A stretch of 40,013 bases of DNA from Gracilaria caudata (Eukaryota > Rhodophyta > Florideophyceae > Gracilariales > Gracilariaceae). The notes beneath the pieces are model-generated. The model ran no database searches, was not told the origin of the DNA, and was given only the letters and a program-made list of their open reading frames with translations. A program made the translations under genes and the position numbers. Each line of letters starts with the position of its first letter. The stretch's first letter is position 1. Positions 1-7,833 of this stretch are shown here, in pieces. The stretch is taken from the NCBI GenBank assembly GCA_030374735.1, contig JASCIV010000132.1, positions 1,220 to 41,232 of the forward strand, in the 5' to 3' direction.

Positions 1-20
1 CTATATTTCCCGACCCTAAA

Positions 21-58
21 TAGTGCCACCCCCTTTTCCATGGCAAGGGGTGGCACTA
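21..58. repeat. Hairpin, 12-bp perfect arms
   Basis: TAGTGCCACCCC at 21-32 is exactly inverted at 47-58 (GGGGTGGCACTA), with a 14-nt spacer. The outer flanks CTATA and TATAG extend the symmetry loosely. It could be a transposon end, a structured RNA or chance; no coding sequence overlaps it. Confidence 0.8.
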
Positions 59-148
59 TATAGTAGACCCCACTGTATGGATATTTCGTGGGCTGTAGTA
101 TGGGTGGAGGAATCTCGAGAGTGGCTCACAGATCTATTAAGTACCTCA

Positions 149-200
149 AACTGGCTCGCGGCTACCATGAAGCAATCTACGTGGTAGCCGCGAGCCAGTT
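149..200. repeat. Hairpin, 19-bp perfect arms
   Basis: AACTGGCTCGCGGCTACCA at 149-167 is perfectly inverted at 182-200, separated by a 14-nt loop (168-181). A perfect GC-rich 19-bp stem is unlikely by chance. It lies about 340 bp upstream of the LRAT-like ORF. It could fold into a small-RNA-precursor-like hairpin on either strand or be a palindromic mobile-element remnant. I see no promoter or gene around it. Confidence 0.85.
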
Positions 201-538
201 CGACGTAATACTAACCGCAAGGTTATTTGTATCGTCCAAAAGTACGTTTTGTTTGCGCCGCAGCTTCGCCGCAGTTTTGGTACCGTGGTACCCAACCCCT
301 TAGTTGACTGCAAAGCACTGGAAGTGTGGCTTGGTGTAGAACCGCTACGCTTTGTACAAGGGTAGTCAACTCCCTTTTACGGCTTAAATGCGGTTCGGTA
401 AATTGCAACAAACCTCGCTGAGGCAGTCTTTGAAGGGGTGCACCAGAATGAGAGCAGCTGTTCTTTGAATTTATTAACGGAGGTAAGGAACTGTCACCTG
501 GAATTGATTCACTTGTTGGCGGCAGTTCGAGAACTGCA
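201..538. other. Intergenic, upstream of LRAT-like gene
   Basis: No convincing coding sequence on either strand; short open stretches lack family features. It presumably holds the 5' UTR and promoter of the gene at 539. No recognisable regulatory motif seen. Confidence 0.4.
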
Positions 539-1075
539 ATGACACATGTTATGGTGTGGCGCGGGGAGCTTCCCGAAGATAGTCTAAGGGGTTTTTGGCA
601 TCACGGGATTCGATTACGAGATGGGTCGGTAATTCATTACGCAGGAATGGATGGACCCAAAACGCTTCATAACGCTCGCATTCTTCACACGCAAATGTTC
701 GACTTCATATCCGAAGCTGACCGTCAAATACACGTCGTACGATATCCATCGTCTCTACGGCGGTTTTCACAAGAGGAGGTAGAGAGGCGGGCTAGAAACA
801 GTCTTGGAACACAAGGATATCATCTTCTATTCCAAAACTGTGAGAATTTTGCCAGATGGTGCGTAACAGGTCGATCTTCCTCGGTTCAGGCCCAGGGTGC
901 CTTTATCGGGCTACTTGGTGGTCTGGTTTGTAGGGTACTCGGCGGCGGTGTTCTGGGTTGCATACTCACAGCCGTGGTGACGCAAAAGGCTTGGGATAAC
1001 GCTCGAAACGGCAGCGATACGCGAGTGGGATTATCAGGCGATGATAGTGATGATGATGATGTATATCTTGATTAG
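539..1075 (+). CDS. LRAT/H-rev107-like (NlpC/P60 superfamily) thiol acyltransferase
   Basis: A 178-residue protein with the LRAT-family core. HHGI at residues 21-24 supplies the catalytic His of the first block, VIHYAG at 31-36 matches the second conserved His strand, and NCENFARWC at 100-108 carries the nucleophile (C101) in the diagnostic NCE(H/N)F motif. Family members are thiol acyltransferases or phospholipases acting on membrane lipids. Residues about 121-147 are hydrophobic and Gly-rich, fitting the C-terminal membrane anchor of H-rev107 proteins. The protein ends in an acidic Asp-rich tail. The conserved domain starts close to the ATG at 539, so that start is plausible, although a short upstream exon is not excluded. 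It is convergent with the hydrolase gene that ends at 1235. The substrate cannot be told. Confidence 0.8.
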   Translation: MTHVMVWRGELPEDSLRGFWHHGIRLRDGSVIHYAGMDGPKTLHNARILHTQMFDFISEADRQIHVVRYPSSLRRFSQEEVERRARNSLGTQGYHLLFQNCENFARWCVTGRSSSVQAQGAFIGLLGGLVCRVLGGGVLGCILTAVVTQKAWDNARNGSDTRVGLSGDDSDDDDVYLD

Positions 1076-1234
1076 CTCCTATGCCCAAGTTTTTATTAAG
1101 CAGAACAAGCAGCACGGTGGATCCCGGATTGGCGGAGGTTTCGCCAGACTAACGACATTGTACAAACTATGGGTGTGGGAGGATTAAAAGTGGACGCCTA
1201 TATACAGTGATGTCAAAAGCCGACGCACAGGTGT

Positions 1235-2338
1235 TCATTTGTTCTTGTGATGCGTTACTATGAACTCATGAACAACTTGCAGGTAGTTTGGTGCGGAGTT
1301 GACATTGTTATGACCACACGCGGCAAACTCCTCAAAATGTACATCTACTCCGGCCTTCTTTGCACATTCGTAAAGACATCGACCCTGTTCCACTGTAATC
1401 ATCCGATCGTTCTTGCCATGCAGTATCAGTGTTGGTAGCCTCACCCGAGAAATCTTTGCAGCGCTATCGAGTTTCTCGTTTAGACAAAGCCTGAGAAACG
1501 CTCTCATATTCGGCAAAACGCGAAATGGAAGGGCGATAGGGTGGGACATGACCGCTTCAACCAGGGAAGAAGGCGGGGCATCCAGAACAAGCAAGCAGGT
1601 TCGTCGCAACTGTTGTCTTCCAAGATTGGCAGCAAGATCAACTGCAGCAAAAGTACCCAGACTCTGACCGTAGATCATGATCGTGGAAGTATGATGTAAT
1701 CGTTGATTTAACCAGTCGAACATGTTACCTGCATCCGACGACAGGACTTCCTCGGAAGGGGAACCTGGACTGTCGCCGAAACCGGAATAGTCGAAGGTAA
1801 CGACGTGCGCGTGTAGGTGAGCTCGCAACACTTGAAGCATGGTGACGCGTTTCGGCGGAAATGCGCGGGTACCGCTGTTGCCGTGCAGAAAAAGGACGGC
1901 AAGTTGGTTGGGGTGTTGCAGACGATCGTCAAATGCTTCTTGGTCGCGGCATGCGAGAAATGGGGGAGAAGGTGGCACCAAGTGCCAGCCGCAGAGATGG
2001 TGCTGCGATACATTACGTGCATTATGCAACCGATAGGGACCAAAGTCGGAGAGGGGAAAGAGAAACTGAGGAGGACGTACCCAGTGAAGATAGGTCAGAG
2101 CACGCTGGGCAGGGGCGTAGAAAGTGTGGACGAGGAAGAGAAACACGTAGAGCGCAACCAGGAACACCAGAACGTTCAGATAAGAGATCGAAAGTGATGG
2201 GAACGACACGAACGGCAGGCATAACGGATGACGCGGAGTGGCAGAGGGCGAGGGCAGGACATCTTCTGACAAGCAGTTACCGTGCTGTGCTACAAGCAAA
2301 AGAAGCGGGAGGACGAGGCGCATGAGGAAGTAGAGCAA
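1235..2338 (-). CDS. Alpha/beta-hydrolase, ABHD12/ABHD13-like, membrane anchored
   Basis: A 367-residue serine hydrolase. Residues about 6-23 look like a signal peptide or first membrane segment, and about 51-72 form a clear transmembrane helix. The hydrolase fold follows: oxyanion strand LFLHGNSG (149-156), then FDYSGFGDSPG, nucleophile elbow GQSLG (S226), catalytic Asp in HGKNDRMI (D311) and catalytic His in CGHNN (H343). All three triad residues are present and spaced as in ABHD12/ABHD13/ABHD17-type lipases, so it is probably an active lipid or thioester hydrolase facing a membrane. Met6 is an alternative start. The gene is single-exon and in tandem with the next minus-strand gene upstream (2598-3509), 259 bp away. 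Confidence 0.88.
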   Translation of the reverse strand: MLYFLMRLVLPLLLLVAQHGNCLSEDVLPSPSATPRHPLCLPFVSFPSLSISYLNVLVFLVALYVFLFLVHTFYAPAQRALTYLHWVRPPQFLFPLSDFGPYRLHNARNVSQHHLCGWHLVPPSPPFLACRDQEAFDDRLQHPNQLAVLFLHGNSGTRAFPPKRVTMLQVLRAHLHAHVVTFDYSGFGDSPGSPSEEVLSSDAGNMFDWLNQRLHHTSTIMIYGQSLGTFAAVDLAANLGRQQLRRTCLLVLDAPPSSLVEAVMSHPIALPFRVLPNMRAFLRLCLNEKLDSAAKISRVRLPTLILHGKNDRMITVEQGRCLYECAKKAGVDVHFEEFAACGHNNVNSAPNYLQVVHEFIVTHHKNK

Positions 2339-2597
2339 CGTTGGTCTTTACACTTCGAGTGGCTCCGCTGCCTGCTCTGTACAGAGCCAAGGGCTATACG
2401 CACTTGAGGGGCTTATGAATACGCAGACACGTGAGACGCAGGCTTGTTCTGACAATTACAACGATACAGTATCATAGGAACCACGGAAATGGGGCGCCAA
2501 GCAGACAAGCATTTTTCAGCACCTCTAAAATTCCACCGCCAACCCTGGCGCCAAGTGAATGCGGCAGAAGGGTTTAGACGATTTCGCGCCGAGGAGG

Positions 2598-3509
2598 TTA
2601 AAACAGCGAGCTATATCCTCTTCGTTCACCATCATCACGATATTGCTCGTCAATGGCGACGACGAAAAACACAATCAGCGCCGTATCTTGTTGGGGTTCC
2701 ACTCTTAGCACGTACGAGTCCTTCTCGAGTAGGATGTTGGAAAGTGTGAAACTTCTTCGACGAGCTGTCGCAATAATGCGACCTGTAGCGACCTCCTTGA
2801 TAGTGAAGTCTTTGCGGAAGATATCTCCCTTCACTTCCATGTACGGCGGTCCTTGATCGGTGGCGCCGCGCCACGCGGCGATGGTACTGTTCCCGAAGCC
2901 GGGGATGAAACCTTTTTTGCGGAGAGTGATGATAGGACGTTTAGTGGCGGCATCCGAGATCTGCATGCGTCCGCGCAGACTGATGATACTCTCGACCATC
3001 TTGTAGATGGGGTGGCCGTGCATGTCGTACAGCGATTTGGAATCCTTGAAAGAAAACGCATTACCCTTTACCTTGAAGATGGCCTCACCGGTGTCAGTGC
3101 GTTTTATGGAGAAGGAGTCGCCTGAGAACGAAAACAAGTTCTCCTTGATCTTAAATTCAACGCTGTGGTTGAAAACGAAGCGTGCGGCCGCCGACGGCAT
3201 GTTGTGAATGCGCGCTGGCTTTTGGGTGGGCCGATGATGACCACCACCATGGCCGTGTTGCTGGTGGGAAGATGAAGAGCCAGGGTAGCCCATAGGCGCG
3301 GGCGACTGGTGCGACGAGGACGGGTAGTTTGAAGGGTAAGCGGAGGAGGAAGAGTAGCCGCCGGGCGGCGGCGGCGGCGGCGGCGGCGCTTGACCGTAAC
3401 CGTGTGCGACGGGCGGATGCCACTGTGTTTGGCCGGTTGCGGCGTTGGCGTAGTACCAGCGCCCGTCGGGCGCCTGGTGCGCGGTCCAGCCGGGAGCTAG
3501 CGAGGACAT
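2598..3509 (-). CDS. WW-domain plus LURP-one-related (tubby-like) protein
   Basis: A 303-residue protein counted from the ATG at 3509. The open frame continues upstream to 3803, but the extension is low-complexity Arg/Ala/Cys and I reject it. Residues 4-34 form a canonical WW domain: LAPGW (W8), WYYAN, and TQWHPP (W30, P33), which binds Pro-rich peptides. A run of eight Pro (42-49, from a GGC microsatellite) and a Ser/Tyr/His/Gly-rich linker follow. Residues about 110-290 are a LURP-one-related/scramblase-like beta-barrel (for example IKENLFSFSGDSFSIK and FKVKGNAFSFKD). Such folds are linked to membrane or phosphoinositide binding. The WW domain and poly-Pro could contact each other or a partner. 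The gene is single-exon, with no enzyme motif. Confidence 0.82.
   Translation of the reverse strand: MSSLAPGWTAHQAPDGRWYYANAATGQTQWHPPVAHGYGQAPPPPPPPPGGYSSSSAYPSNYPSSSHQSPAPMGYPGSSSSHQQHGHGGGHHRPTQKPARIHNMPSAAARFVFNHSVEFKIKENLFSFSGDSFSIKRTDTGEAIFKVKGNAFSFKDSKSLYDMHGHPIYKMVESIISLRGRMQISDAATKRPIITLRKKGFIPGFGNSTIAAWRGATDQGPPYMEVKGDIFRKDFTIKEVATGRIIATARRRSFTLSNILLEKDSYVLRVEPQQDTALIVFFVVAIDEQYRDDGERRGYSSLF
3364..3388 (+). repeat. GGC trinucleotide microsatellite
   Basis: A run of about eight GGC triplets. On the minus strand it encodes the poly-proline tract of the WW/LURP-one protein, so length changes would alter that tract in frame. Confidence 0.85.
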
Positions 3510-3807
3510 GGTGGTGAAGTGTGTGACTGGAGCGGCCTTGACAATCGGAGGAGAACCTGGCAGCGCTGGACCAGCGTATTTATCTACAACGGCGCGCGGA
3601 CTGGCGCGGGCGCACGAGAGCGACGGCATTGACGCGATCCGACGGCTCGCTGGCGCACAGCCATTGGCGGAGTGCCAACGCCACACCCTCAAACGCGTTC
3701 TGACAGCACGGCCAAAACTGGCGCACGGCGCACACACGCCGCGCGTGTAACGGCGCCCACAGCCGCCTGGCGTCATGCATGACGCTGCTGTGCACTTCCA
3801 CACCTCT

Positions 3808-5064
3808 TCATCCAGACCATTCCAAGGCGCGCACCACGCCCGCGATCAGTCGCTCGAAGCTCGGTGCGCCGTCGCCGTCCGCGCCCACACTCACGCCCGT
3901 CTCCGTCAGCGCCGCCACCGCCACCTTCCGCAGCCGTCTGGCGCTCAACTGCTCGCAGCGGTGCACCGCCTCCGCCACCGCTTGCAGTGCCTTCTCGCGA
4001 GCTTCACACGTTCCGTTGCGCACGAGCCCCAGCCGTACCAGCTCGTCCACCGCCGACACCACCAGCGCAGCACGCGCCGCCCCCTGCGGCTCGTCCATTC
4101 TCACCAGCAGGTCGCACCGATCTACCAATGCCTCGTCCAGTTTGTCGCGCAGATTGGTTGTGCCGATCATGATGATGTTTCCACACGCAGCGATTCTGTC
4201 CACACTCTGCAGCAGCGAGTTCACCACGCGCACTGCGTCTCCTGGCTCCGACCCGCTTGCATGGTTGCCGCGCGTAAGCGCAATGCTCTCCAGCTCGTCT
4301 ATGACAACGAACACGAGGCCACTTCTTCGCGCCAAACGCATAACCTTGTCGAACATCTCGGCCAGGTTTCTCGAGCTTTCTCCGAAGTATTTGCTCAGAA
4401 GCAGTTGTGTATGCACGTGAACCAATGCTACTTCGCCTCCTCCACGCACAGCGCTCTCGTGAGCGAGCGCATGCGCCACACTCGTCTTGCCGGTGCCGGG
4501 CGGTCCGTAGAGCACCACCAGCCCGCTGCAGCCCACATTTGCGCCCAGCATAACGCGCACGCGCACATAAGACATCAGCTTGCTCTTCAGACCCGCTGGC
4601 AGGCACAGCGCTTCCCAGCTGCCTTCAAGATGCAGACAAGGTTGATACGTGACCGTGGCCCCAATCCATCGCAAGATTCGGGTTCGCAAGTAGTAAGCGT
4701 GAGTGTGTACCTTCAGTTGGCGTGGTGTACCCGTGCGTTCTTCGTTGGTGTTGGGCGCCTCGTCCACTATCACTCGAGCGCACTCTACGCGAAACCAATG
4801 AGTACCACCACGCGCTGGGATTGGATCCAAGCTTTGCACGAACGTTGGGCTCAGGTTGCCTTTCCCTAAAGTGCGGTCGGAAACAGTACGCTCTAAAACG
4901 TTCTTGACATGTTTGAACTGCGAGCTGTCGGTATTCACCTGTAGGTCTCCGTCACTGAGTGCCTCTTCTTCAGGCTGACAGAGGCGAACCTTCATGTGAG
5001 CCACAACGGTGTGGTCGACGAAGTCGGCAATCATGGTGCTGCGAACGCGCTGGCGAACAAGCAC
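3808..5064 (-). CDS. PCH2: PCH2/TRIP13 AAA+ ATPase, HORMA remodeller
   Basis: A 418-residue protein, close to the usual 410-430 for TRIP13. The family unfolds HORMA proteins such as MAD2 and HORMAD/Hop1 to control the spindle checkpoint and meiotic recombination. Visible motifs: Walker A GPPGTGKT (187-194), the family-typical pore-loop segment LLLSKYFGESSRNLAEMF (221-238), Walker B VFVVIDE (D256, E257), sensor 1 GTTN (301-304), arginine finger in ALVDRCD (R316) and sensor 2 LSARRLRK (373-380). All key residues are intact, so it should be an active ATPase. The N-terminal domain is shorter than in animals and poorly conserved. Met11 is an alternative start. The gene is single-exon and divergent from the hydrolase at 5601, with 536 bp between them. 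Confidence 0.93.
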   Translation of the reverse strand: MLVRQRVRSTMIADFVDHTVVAHMKVRLCQPEEEALSDGDLQVNTDSSQFKHVKNVLERTVSDRTLGKGNLSPTFVQSLDPIPARGGTHWFRVECARVIVDEAPNTNEERTGTPRQLKVHTHAYYLRTRILRWIGATVTYQPCLHLEGSWEALCLPAGLKSKLMSYVRVRVMLGANVGCSGLVVLYGPPGTGKTSVAHALAHESAVRGGGEVALVHVHTQLLLSKYFGESSRNLAEMFDKVMRLARRSGLVFVVIDELESIALTRGNHASGSEPGDAVRVVNSLLQSVDRIAACGNIIMIGTTNLRDKLDEALVDRCDLLVRMDEPQGAARAALVVSAVDELVRLGLVRNGTCEAREKALQAVAEAVHRCEQLSARRLRKVAVAALTETGVSVGADGDGAPSFERLIAGVVRALEWSG

Positions 5065-5600
5065 GGCGACTTGTGGGAGCGGGCTCGCGATGAGACTTTA
5101 GCGCCCATGATGCGAGGGCGCGACGCGGCTCGCAAGCTTCGCTTCGCCGCTTGCGCTTCGAAGGATGCGGTGAAGCGAAATGAAACACCATTGCGCCCAC
5201 GAAGAATCGCGAGGGGCTCAACTGAATCTGGATGGGGAGGACTAATCGCAAAGACAACTCATCTGGCTCTTGCACGCCGTTAGCAAAACGAGGCTGCTGT
5301 TCTACGCATGATGCATGATTTATGTTGATCTTTTTTTTTGATGCATGCAGCGAGCGGCGCACAACACGCGTGACCGGGCCTCCTGCGGCACCACAGGCCA
5401 GAACCGCGCCCCTACCACACGCCTCCGTAAGTTTCCTGCATTTCAGGTCGTGAACAAAGCAGGGGCCTTCACCGTCTCATGCTTCTTGTTACCAACGCAC
5501 CGGGGCTGCACGCATCCTTCCTCTCCACCACCACGAGCTTTGTCAGCGGCGCCCCGCCCCCAGCCCAGGAGCTTCAGCTCGAACGGGTTGTACGTGCACA
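5065..5600. promoter_or_regulatory. Shared divergent upstream region, PCH2 and hydrolase
   Basis: A 536-bp region between the start codons of two divergent genes, so it probably holds both promoters. It contains a T-run at about 5330-5339 flanked by two copies of GATGCATG. I see no other recognisable elements and no convincing gene. Confidence 0.4.
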
Positions 5601-7088
5601 ATGCCACGAATTGAGGTGCCTCTCACGCGCGGCTCTAACGCCGAGAAGCCGCCACACATCTCCGTCTCGTTCCGAGTACACGGCACAGGCCCTGTCCTCG
5701 TGCTCATGATACCCGGCCTATGCGTACCTGCGTCTATGTACGATGCCATGTCCGCTGTATTGAGGTCCACCGCTCAGTTCACGTCCGTCATCATTGATAA
5801 TCGTGGCATGGGACGCTCGGACGCTCCATATGCGGGACTGAGAGGCGGCATCGGCTACAACGCTACAGAACTTGCACACGATTGTTGGGATGTGGTGGAC
5901 GCCGTGCGTGCTATGAGGGCTCGAAGTGACGCCCATTCCGATGCTGACACTGACGATGAACTTGAGCTGCTGAACCCAGAGATTGCTATTGTTGGCCATT
6001 CCATGGGCGGTATGATCGCTCAACATATGATTGCAGTGAGACCCAGTCAAGTTCGTTTTGTGGCGCTATTGTCAACTCACGCAGGCGGACTGTGGAATCT
6101 CATTCCTACTAGTAGGATGATGTACGGTGCGTTCAAAGTCGCCTGGAGCGGTTTTGATAGAGATGTTCACGCTGCTGTTAACTTATCCCTGCATTTCACG
6201 CAAAAGTTTCTGGATGGCTGGGTTGGGGATCGACATCATGCCGTGGAGCAAGCGGAAGCGACACTGCGCAAGCGAGAGCAACCAACGGATCAAGAAGCAC
6301 TGAGCAGCAATCCTAGTAGTCCACAACGGAATAACACTCTAAGCTTCGCGTCTGAGCCTCCATCAAGCTCACGTACCACAGAAAGCCCACCAAGCTCTCC
6401 CACTCCTCAGAATCCATCAGGGCCACCAGCACTCGATAGTCCTCGGACCTTGCTATCCACCTCGGATGGTATTGGCTTCGTTGAGTCTAAGCTCCTTGAA
6501 CTTGCTCACGACGCACGGATTCACTTCGGGCTCACCGGAACCGCGCTCACACGCGCGCTTCGGAAACCCCGACGAGCTCTCTTTCGGGCAATAGCCAAGC
6601 AACGACGTCGCGCACGCCGCCGATTTGACATTTACCATGCGAAGTATGCTGGCCGTGAAGTCAATCCCGAAGACCATAATCTCCATGAGGCGAGATCGAA
6701 TTCCCTCTCTAGTCCTCAAGACTCCCCATATGCAATGTACGGTCACGCAGCGGTGGTCCGGTCCCATTATCTCGATTCAAACTTTGCTCGAAAGCTTAGA
6801 CAATGTTCGAAGATACTAAAGCTGGTTATGTTGGGAAGACATGATAAAGTCGTCACCCCCGCCGCTTCAAGACGGCTCGCATGCGCTGTGGGTGCCGACA
6901 CTGTAGTTGAAGTCGATGCGGCTCATTTTATCACCGACGAGGCAGCGGCAGAAGTTACAATGCTTATCGTGTACGGGCTTCGGAAAGCATTCTTTTCGCA
7001 AACTGGAAAGAAATGCTCCTGCACCTGGTGCCGAACAGATGTCGACGACAATCATTCCAAACCAGCGCCATCATGTCGAATATGTTGA
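5601..7088 (+). CDS. Alpha/beta-hydrolase with Ser/Pro-rich insert and Cys-rich tail
   Basis: A 495-residue protein. Residues 29-150 hold the core: VLVLMIPGL (oxyanion strand), IIDNRGMGRSD and GHSMGG with nucleophile S134. The acid is D415 (LGRHDKVV) and the base H442 (AAHFIT), completing the triad. Between the halves sits an unusually long insert: residues about 225-295 are Ser/Pro/Thr-rich and probably disordered, and about 300-345 are strongly basic (RKPRRALF, KQRRRARRRF). The C-terminus is Cys-rich (KKCSCTWCR and SCRIC), perhaps for lipidation or metal binding. The core resembles EST/RutD-like hydrolases, and the substrate is unknown. It starts at the first ATG that reaches the conserved beta strands. 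It is convergent with the carotenoid-oxygenase-like gene. Confidence 0.85.
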   Translation: MPRIEVPLTRGSNAEKPPHISVSFRVHGTGPVLVLMIPGLCVPASMYDAMSAVLRSTAQFTSVIIDNRGMGRSDAPYAGLRGGIGYNATELAHDCWDVVDAVRAMRARSDAHSDADTDDELELLNPEIAIVGHSMGGMIAQHMIAVRPSQVRFVALLSTHAGGLWNLIPTSRMMYGAFKVAWSGFDRDVHAAVNLSLHFTQKFLDGWVGDRHHAVEQAEATLRKREQPTDQEALSSNPSSPQRNNTLSFASEPPSSSRTTESPPSSPTPQNPSGPPALDSPRTLLSTSDGIGFVESKLLELAHDARIHFGLTGTALTRALRKPRRALFRAIAKQRRRARRRFDIYHAKYAGREVNPEDHNLHEARSNSLSSPQDSPYAMYGHAAVVRSHYLDSNFARKLRQCSKILKLVMLGRHDKVVTPAASRRLACAVGADTVVEVDAAHFITDEAAAEVTMLIVYGLRKAFFSQTGKKCSCTWCRTDVDDNHSKPAPSCRIC

Positions 7089-7833
7089 CGCTCTGTGTTT
7101 GAGGGTTCGCTTGGTGGTATTCGTGAGAAAGGCCGTGGATGCGCCATGGCTCCTTCTTTTGCTAGAGCTTCTTCGCAGCGAGTGCCTTGTAGTGATGAAC
7201 CCGATGAAGGGATTATCTCACGCACTTGTATTCGTAGCTCGCATGAGGATATGTCAAAAGGGGTCTGTAGCAATCCAAACTCTTCGTAGTCCACGAACCT
7301 ATTTGCTCCCTGAGCATTGGAAGAAGCAAATCAGCGTAGAACTTATCGTGTCTTATCGTAGAAACTGAGCTTTGTGAATCTCAAGCAGAGTGCAAAGTAC
7401 AATAAGGCATAACACCAGTCCTGGACACCAATCCTGGAGTAGATTGATAGGTTACTGAAGATTGCGACAGGCAAAGTCACTTCGAAAATATAGTCACGCA
7501 CAACTGGATGATGTCAAGAAGCCATCACAATCATTTCAAACTTTTTGCTTGACACTTCACTGCGTCCACGGGCAATTGCACATGGCAAAGAAAAATACCG
7601 GATACCCGGTATCCAACACAAATCATTGTACCTGCGCTGCCAGCGACACCAAAAAGAGCAGACGACTCGATTTGTTCCATGCAGGGAGATCTGAAGCCGG
7701 GCATTGTAAACAACTTTTGGATGTAGGTCTTCATCAAAACTACGGTTCCACTGCCACAGGCAGGATATTGTGTATTAAGTATTCGACATTGAGTACTGAA
7801 GCACAGAGGCAGATCTTGACGACCAGAAAACGA
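7089..7833. other. Convergent intergenic region
   Basis: 745 bp between the 3' ends of two convergent genes. It has open frames up to about 130 codons (for example 7462-7854 +), but none shows a domain, membrane segment or conserved pattern. I see nothing I would call a gene. Confidence 0.4.

Noticed and set aside
2582..2590. E2F site TTTCGCGCC
   Set aside because: A single short match about 245 bp upstream of a lipase-like gene and at the 3' end of another; no cluster and no cell-cycle context.
3510..3803. N-terminal extension of the WW/LURP-one protein
   Set aside because: Arg/Cys/Ala-rich sequence without conserved features; the WW domain begins right after the ATG at 3509, as is usual.
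3775..4869. 364-codon plus-strand frame opposite PCH2
   Set aside because: His/Arg/Gln-rich mirror of the AAA+ gene; all conserved motifs are on the minus strand.
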